Source: M55B165 sp964423265
GTDB lineage: Bacteria > Actinomycetota > Humimicrobiia > Humimicrobiales > Humimicrobiaceae
Direction: 5' to 3'
Assembly: GCA_964423265.1 (NCBI GenBank)
Contig: CAYREF010000040.1
Location: 1-17,544, forward strand
Length of the DNA: 17,544 nt
The position numbers were made by a program, and so were the translations under genes. Positions within the stretch are counted from its first letter, which is position 1; each line of letters starts with the position of its first letter. The notes beneath the pieces are model-generated. The model had not been told where the DNA came from, did no database searches, and was given only the letters and a program-made list of their open reading frames with translations. Positions 14,321-17,544 of this stretch are shown piece after piece.

Positions 14321-15136
14321 ATGTTAGACCATAAAATAATATACAATACAAAAACTATATCTAGTGATTACGGGGCCAGGGATTATCTGGAGGAGCCTGA
14401 AAAAGCCATACTGCAGAAGCTAAGGCCTGAACTTGCTGGCATGTCCATGCTGGACATGGGTGTAGGAGGAGGCAGGACCACCAAGTATTTTGCTCCCCTG
14501 GCCAGTGAATATATAGGGGCGGACTATGCCCCAGAGATGCTAAAGATCTGCCGGGCAAAATATCCAGGCCTCTATGAGTTTATCGAATGTGATGTCAGGT
14601 ATATGAACAGGATACAATATGACAGGTTTGATTTTGTCCTGTTTAGCTATAACGGGATAGACAGTTTTAACCACGAACAAAGAATAATTGCCTTAAAGGA
14701 GATAAAAAGGGTGTTAAAGCCCGGGGGATATTTTGCATTTTCCACCCATAATTTGGATTGGAAAGGTCTGCCGGAGCTGTTTAGGTTAAACAATAAAATT
14801 TCCAGATTGAAATATAGCGGCAAGAACCCAGTGGGTTTTTTAGGCACATATATAAAGGCCGGCTACAGTAATTTAAAGTTAAACCTTTTAAACAAAAGCT
14901 TTTCCATGCATAATTTAATTAAGAAATTAAGGGAAAATGAGAGAGGCTACCTTTATGATAACTCGCTGGATGGCAGGGCCAGCATTTATTATACAACCCA
15001 CAGGGAACAAGTAAGGCAGCTGGAAAGGATTGGCTTTACCTGCATCATGCCTTTTTCCCAGAGCGGAAGACAAACAAGCCATAAAACAGGGCTGAAGAAT
15101 TCTGCATGGATATATTATTTGTGCAGGAAAAGATAA
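14321..15136 (+). CDS. Class I SAM-dependent methyltransferase
   Basis: A 271-residue cytosolic methyltransferase. Motif I is MLDMGVGGGRTT (residues 43-54), followed by the acidic YIGADYAPEML (64-74), CDVRYMN, and FDFVLFSYNGIDSFNHEQR with EIKRVLKPGGYFAFSTHN, the classic Methyltransf_11/25 layout. The C-terminal part (about 150-271) is basic and less conserved and may choose the substrate, which I cannot name. It has its own promoter and stands between the polyferredoxin and murI. It shares no close motif with the zinc-ribbon methyltransferase at the window start beyond the fold. Confidence 0.85.
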   Translation: MLDHKIIYNTKTISSDYGARDYLEEPEKAILQKLRPELAGMSMLDMGVGGGRTTKYFAPLASEYIGADYAPEMLKICRAKYPGLYEFIECDVRYMNRIQYDRFDFVLFSYNGIDSFNHEQRIIALKEIKRVLKPGGYFAFSTHNLDWKGLPELFRLNNKISRLKYSGKNPVGFLGTYIKAGYSNLKLNLLNKSFSMHNLIKKLRENERGYLYDNSLDGRASIYYTTHREQVRQLERIGFTCIMPFSQSGRQTSHKTGLKNSAWIYYLCRKR

Positions 15137-15177
15137 GGTCAGCTTAAATAATTTTTTTATTTTTCCCAAATAAATTA

Positions 15178-15212
15178 TATAATTACTTAAATTATTATAG
15201 GTTTTCAGGAGG
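15178..15212 (+). promoter_or_regulatory. Candidate -10 and ribosome binding site of murI
   Basis: TATAAT at 15178-15183 has no recognisable -35. The ribosome binding site AGGAGG at 15207-15212 is full consensus, eight bases before GTG 15221, and fixes that unusual start codon. Confidence 0.45.
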
Positions 15213-15220
15213 AGCAACTT

Positions 15221-16024
15221 GTGGATAACAGGCCAATAGGTGTTTTTGATTCCGGGGTAGGCGGTCTGACAGTACTTAGGGAAATAATAAAGGTTGTTCC
15301 TAATGAAAACATAATCTATTTTGGAGACACAGCTAGGGTTCCTTATGGACCACGGGATTTGGACGAAGTAAGAAAGTTTGTATTCAAAATTACTCAATTC
15401 CTGTATAAAAAAAATGTAAAACTTATAGTAATTGCCTGCAATACTTCCACTGCAGCTGCTCTAGAAGACCTGCAGAAAAAATTTGACATACCCATCATTG
15501 GAGTAATCAAGCCAGGGGCAAGGACTGCAGTTTCTAATACCAAAAACAAAAGGGTGGGGGTAATTGCCACCAAGGGCACTGTTGAAAGCGGGGCTTATGA
15601 CAGGGAGATAGAAAATATAGATGAAAGCATAAATGTGTACTCCATGGCTGCCCCCAGGCTTGTAGAATATGTAGAGAAGGGTATACTTGAGGGAAAGGAA
15701 TTAGATAAAGTTATAAGAGGTTATCTGGAGCCGCTGGTGGAAAGGGATATTGATGTCCTTATAATGGGATGCACCCATTTTCCCTTAATAGAGGGACGGA
15801 TACAGGAGTGTAGCGGAGAAGGAATTAAAGTAATTAGTTCCGCTGTAGAAACTGCAAGGGATGTTAAAATGGCATTGGAAAAAGGCCGCATTATAGCTTC
15901 AAATGCTGACAAACCCAAAAGGGTTTTTTATGAGACTGGGTATGGAAGCCACTTTTTCGAGGTGGGTAAAATGTTTTTGGGCGAGGACATAAAAGATGTT
16001 GTGAGCATGAACTTAGAAATTTAA
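15221..16024 (+). CDS. murI: Glutamate racemase
   Basis: Converts L-glutamate to D-glutamate for peptidoglycan. The 267-residue protein has all family signatures: GVFDSGVGGLTVLREI near the N-terminus, YFGDTARVPYG, the first catalytic cysteine Cys73 in IACNTSTA, and the second, Cys184, in MGCTHFPLI. Length is normal. It begins with GTG supported by a perfect AGGAGG. It opens a tight operon with rph (18-base gap) and rdgB (4-base gap). Confidence 0.96.
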   Translation: MDNRPIGVFDSGVGGLTVLREIIKVVPNENIIYFGDTARVPYGPRDLDEVRKFVFKITQFLYKKNVKLIVIACNTSTAAALEDLQKKFDIPIIGVIKPGARTAVSNTKNKRVGVIATKGTVESGAYDREIENIDESINVYSMAAPRLVEYVEKGILEGKELDKVIRGYLEPLVERDIDVLIMGCTHFPLIEGRIQECSGEGIKVISSAVETARDVKMALEKGRIIASNADKPKRVFYETGYGSHFFEVGKMFLGEDIKDVVSMNLEI

Positions 16025-16042
16025 CATGAAAGGTTGATATTA

Positions 16043-16771
16043 ATGGTCCAAAGGGAAGACGGAAGAAAAAATGACCAGTTTAGGGAAATTAAAATAAGAC
16101 GGAACTATATCTCCCACTCAGATGGATCTGTATTTATTGAGATGGGTAATACCCGGATAGTATGTACGGCTACCATGGAAGTAAAAGTGCCCTCTTTTCT
16201 CAGGGGGAGAAATAAGGGATGGGTAACTGCTGAATATGACATGATTCCGGCTTCAGCCCCCCAGAGGATTATAAGGCCACAGGCTAGAGGTAAAATAAGC
16301 GGAAGGACATATGAAATACAGAGACTTATTGGAAGGTCTCTTAGAGCTGCCGTTGACCTGAAAAAGCTAGGTGAGAGGACTATTTGGGTTGACTGTGATG
16401 TAATTGAGGCTGATGGGGGAACCAGGACTGCATCTATTACCGGCAGCTTTATTGCCCTTTTTGACTGCCTGCATTCCCTGGTCGACAGGAAGGTGCTGGA
16501 TGAGCTTCCCATAAATAGTTTTATTGCAGCAATAAGTGTGGGAATGATCGGCAGGGAAATTTTAGTGGACCTGAATTTTAGCGAGGATTCCAGTGCTGAT
16601 GTTGACATGAATGTGGTAATGGATTCAAAAGAAAGGCTAATAGAAGTCCAGTCTACGGCAGAAGGGCAGCCTTTTGAGAAGAAGGAGTTTGACCTGATGC
16701 TGGAGAAAGCTATGGTCGCCATAATGGATATAATCGGATTGCAAAAAGAAATATTGGGCAAAGGGCTATAA
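16043..16771 (+). CDS. rph: Ribonuclease PH
   Basis: Phosphate-dependent 3'-5' exoribonuclease that trims tRNA 3' ends. The 242-residue protein has the PH fold signatures: RNYISHSDGSVFIEMGNTRI, the RNA-binding RGRNKGWVTAEYDMIPAS, RAAVDLKKLGERTIWVDCDV and the phosphate-site GGTRTASITGS. I chose ATG 16043, nine bases after AAAGG at 16029-16033. A TTG at 16034 in the same frame would add three residues but sits directly against that ribosome binding site. It lies between murI and rdgB. Confidence 0.95.
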   Translation: MVQREDGRKNDQFREIKIRRNYISHSDGSVFIEMGNTRIVCTATMEVKVPSFLRGRNKGWVTAEYDMIPASAPQRIIRPQARGKISGRTYEIQRLIGRSLRAAVDLKKLGERTIWVDCDVIEADGGTRTASITGSFIALFDCLHSLVDRKVLDELPINSFIAAISVGMIGREILVDLNFSEDSSADVDMNVVMDSKERLIEVQSTAEGQPFEKKEFDLMLEKAMVAIMDIIGLQKEILGKGL

Positions 16772-16775
16772 CTAA

Positions 16776-17378
16776 ATGCTTGAAATAGTTATTTCTTCTA
16801 AAAATCCTGGGAAAATTGCTGAAGTAAAAGCTTATTCTAAAAAACCGGGCAAGGATATTAAGTGGCTTACCTTTAAGGATTTTAAAGATTTTCCTGATGT
16901 TGAGGAAACGGGCAGTTCTTTTTTTGAAAATGCAAAGATAAAGGCAAAAACAGTTGCAGAATTTACCAATAAACTGGCATTGGCAGATGATTCAGGCTTA
17001 GCGGTGGATTATTTGGACGGCAAGCCTGGAATATATTCTTCAAGGTATGCAGGAGAGGCTGCAACTGATAAAGATAACAGGGATAAGCTGCTAGAGGACA
17101 TGCAAAATGCCAAAACCAGTAAGGAGCGTACTGCAAGATTTGTTTGCAGTTTGGTTTTGTGGGATCCAGAAGACGGTTTGATATTTAACACAAAAGGGAT
17201 TTGTGAGGGCCGTATTGGAAATACCGGAAAGGGCAGTGGAGGTTTTGGATATGATCCTCTGTTTCTGCCTGAGGGGTTTAAAAGGACTATGGCCCAGCTA
17301 AGCCAGGAAGAGAAAAACAACATAAGCCACAGAGGCAGGGCCTTGCAGGCTTTTTACAGTTTTATTGAAAATTTCTAG
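16776..17378 (+). CDS. rdgB: XTP/dITP diphosphatase (non-canonical purine NTP pyrophosphatase)
   Basis: Hydrolyses XTP, ITP and dITP to monophosphates, keeping deaminated purines out of nucleic acids. The 200-residue Ham1/RdgB protein shows SSKNPGKIAEVKAY (7-20), ENAKIKAKT (51-59), ALADDSGLAVDYLDGKPGIY with the catalytic acidic pair (71-72), GSGGFGYDPLF (153-163) and ISHRGRAL (183-190). It starts four bases after the rph stop, so translation is probably coupled. The promoter of the downstream tRNA genes begins inside its last codons. Confidence 0.96.
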   Translation: MLEIVISSKNPGKIAEVKAYSKKPGKDIKWLTFKDFKDFPDVEETGSSFFENAKIKAKTVAEFTNKLALADDSGLAVDYLDGKPGIYSSRYAGEAATDKDNRDKLLEDMQNAKTSKERTARFVCSLVLWDPEDGLIFNTKGICEGRIGNTGKGSGGFGYDPLFLPEGFKRTMAQLSQEEKNNISHRGRALQAFYSFIENF

Positions 17379-17392
17379 ATATATGTTATTAT
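17365..17392 (+). promoter_or_regulatory. Promoter of the tRNA-Pro/tRNA-Gly genes
   Basis: TTGAAA at 17365-17370, a 16-bp spacer and TATTAT at 17387-17392, starting inside the end of rdgB. These are the same boxes as in the ssrA promoter. Confidence 0.55.
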
Positions 17393-17413
17393 ACAGTCTG
17401 CTAATTTAATTGC

Positions 17414-17492
17414 CGGGATGTGGCGCAGTTTGGCTTAGCGCACCTGCTTTGGGAGCAGGGGGTCGGAGGTTCAAATCCTCTCATCCCGACCA
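17414..17492 (+). tRNA. tRNA-Pro (UGG)
   Basis: Acceptor stem CGGGATG pairs with CATCCCG, discriminator A, and an encoded CCA at 17490-17492. The anticodon loop TTTGGGA (17448-17454) sits between CCTGC and GCAGG, giving anticodon TGG at 17450-17452. The T arm GGAGGTTCAAATCCTC is normal. Confidence 0.95.
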
Positions 17493-17499
17493 TTTTTAA

Positions 17500-17544
17500 G
17501 CGGGAATAGCTCAGTTGGCTAGAGCATCAGCCTTCCAAGCTGAG
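17500..17544 (+). tRNA. tRNA-Gly (UCC), truncated by the window end
   Basis: Starts GCGGGAATAGCTCAGTTGG, with a normal D arm. The anticodon loop CTTCCAA between TCAGC and GCTGA gives anticodon TCC. The variable, T and acceptor 3' parts lie beyond the window. It follows tRNA-Pro by seven bases, so the two are likely co-transcribed. Confidence 0.88.

Noticed and set aside
16105..16761. 218-residue minus-strand open frame
   Set aside because: It is the antisense shadow of rph, whose motifs are unambiguous.

Overview
The window is AT-rich bacterial chromosome from an organism I cannot name with confidence. Two lipoprotein-type genes, one ending in an OmpA-like peptidoglycan-binding domain, hint at a diderm. 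A membrane 4Fe-4S protein beside a Crp/Fnr regulator hints at an anaerobe. Stop codons, tRNAs and tmRNA are ordinary bacterial.

Layout: (1) 2-676, minus: a SAM methyltransferase with an N-terminal zinc ribbon. (2) 1014-3109, plus: the conserved group ctpA-type S41 protease, smpB, and ssrA (tmRNA, tag ADDTELALAA). (3) 3112-6144: a block of about 3.0 kb bounded by an exact 28-bp direct repeat. The left copy is the 3' end of tmRNA, so this is most simply a small integrative element or its relic inserted in ssrA. It holds a membrane-anchored SurA-core protein, a small Cys-rich membrane protein, a decayed OmpA-domain fragment, and next to the right repeat a scrambled stretch that looks like the last part of a tyrosine recombinase. 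No intact integrase remains. (4) 6364-9621, plus: a 1085-residue cyclic-di-GMP enzyme (GAF-like/PAS/GAF sensors, GGDEF, HD-GYP), probably from a near-leaderless mRNA. (5) 9987-12777, minus: two lipoprotein genes. One is a WD40-OmpA gene broken by two stops and two frameshifts. The other is a deacetylase-like gene whose lipoprotein signal peptide is intact but has only an ATA codon where the start should be. (6) 12854-14213: a Crp/Fnr regulator divergent from a NapH-like polyferredoxin, with a perfect 14-bp palindrome between them. (7) 14321-15136: a second SAM methyltransferase with a strong promoter. (8) 15221-17378: murI-rph-rdgB, a compact housekeeping operon. (9) tRNA-Pro(UGG) and the start of tRNA-Gly(UCC).

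The housekeeping genes (2, 8, 9) are compact and intact, while the middle (3 to 5) is accessory and decaying. The OmpA-domain relic inside the tmRNA element and the broken WD40-OmpA gene about 4.5 kb outside it are clearly related in sequence. All motif calls come from reading the sequence; no database search was run.
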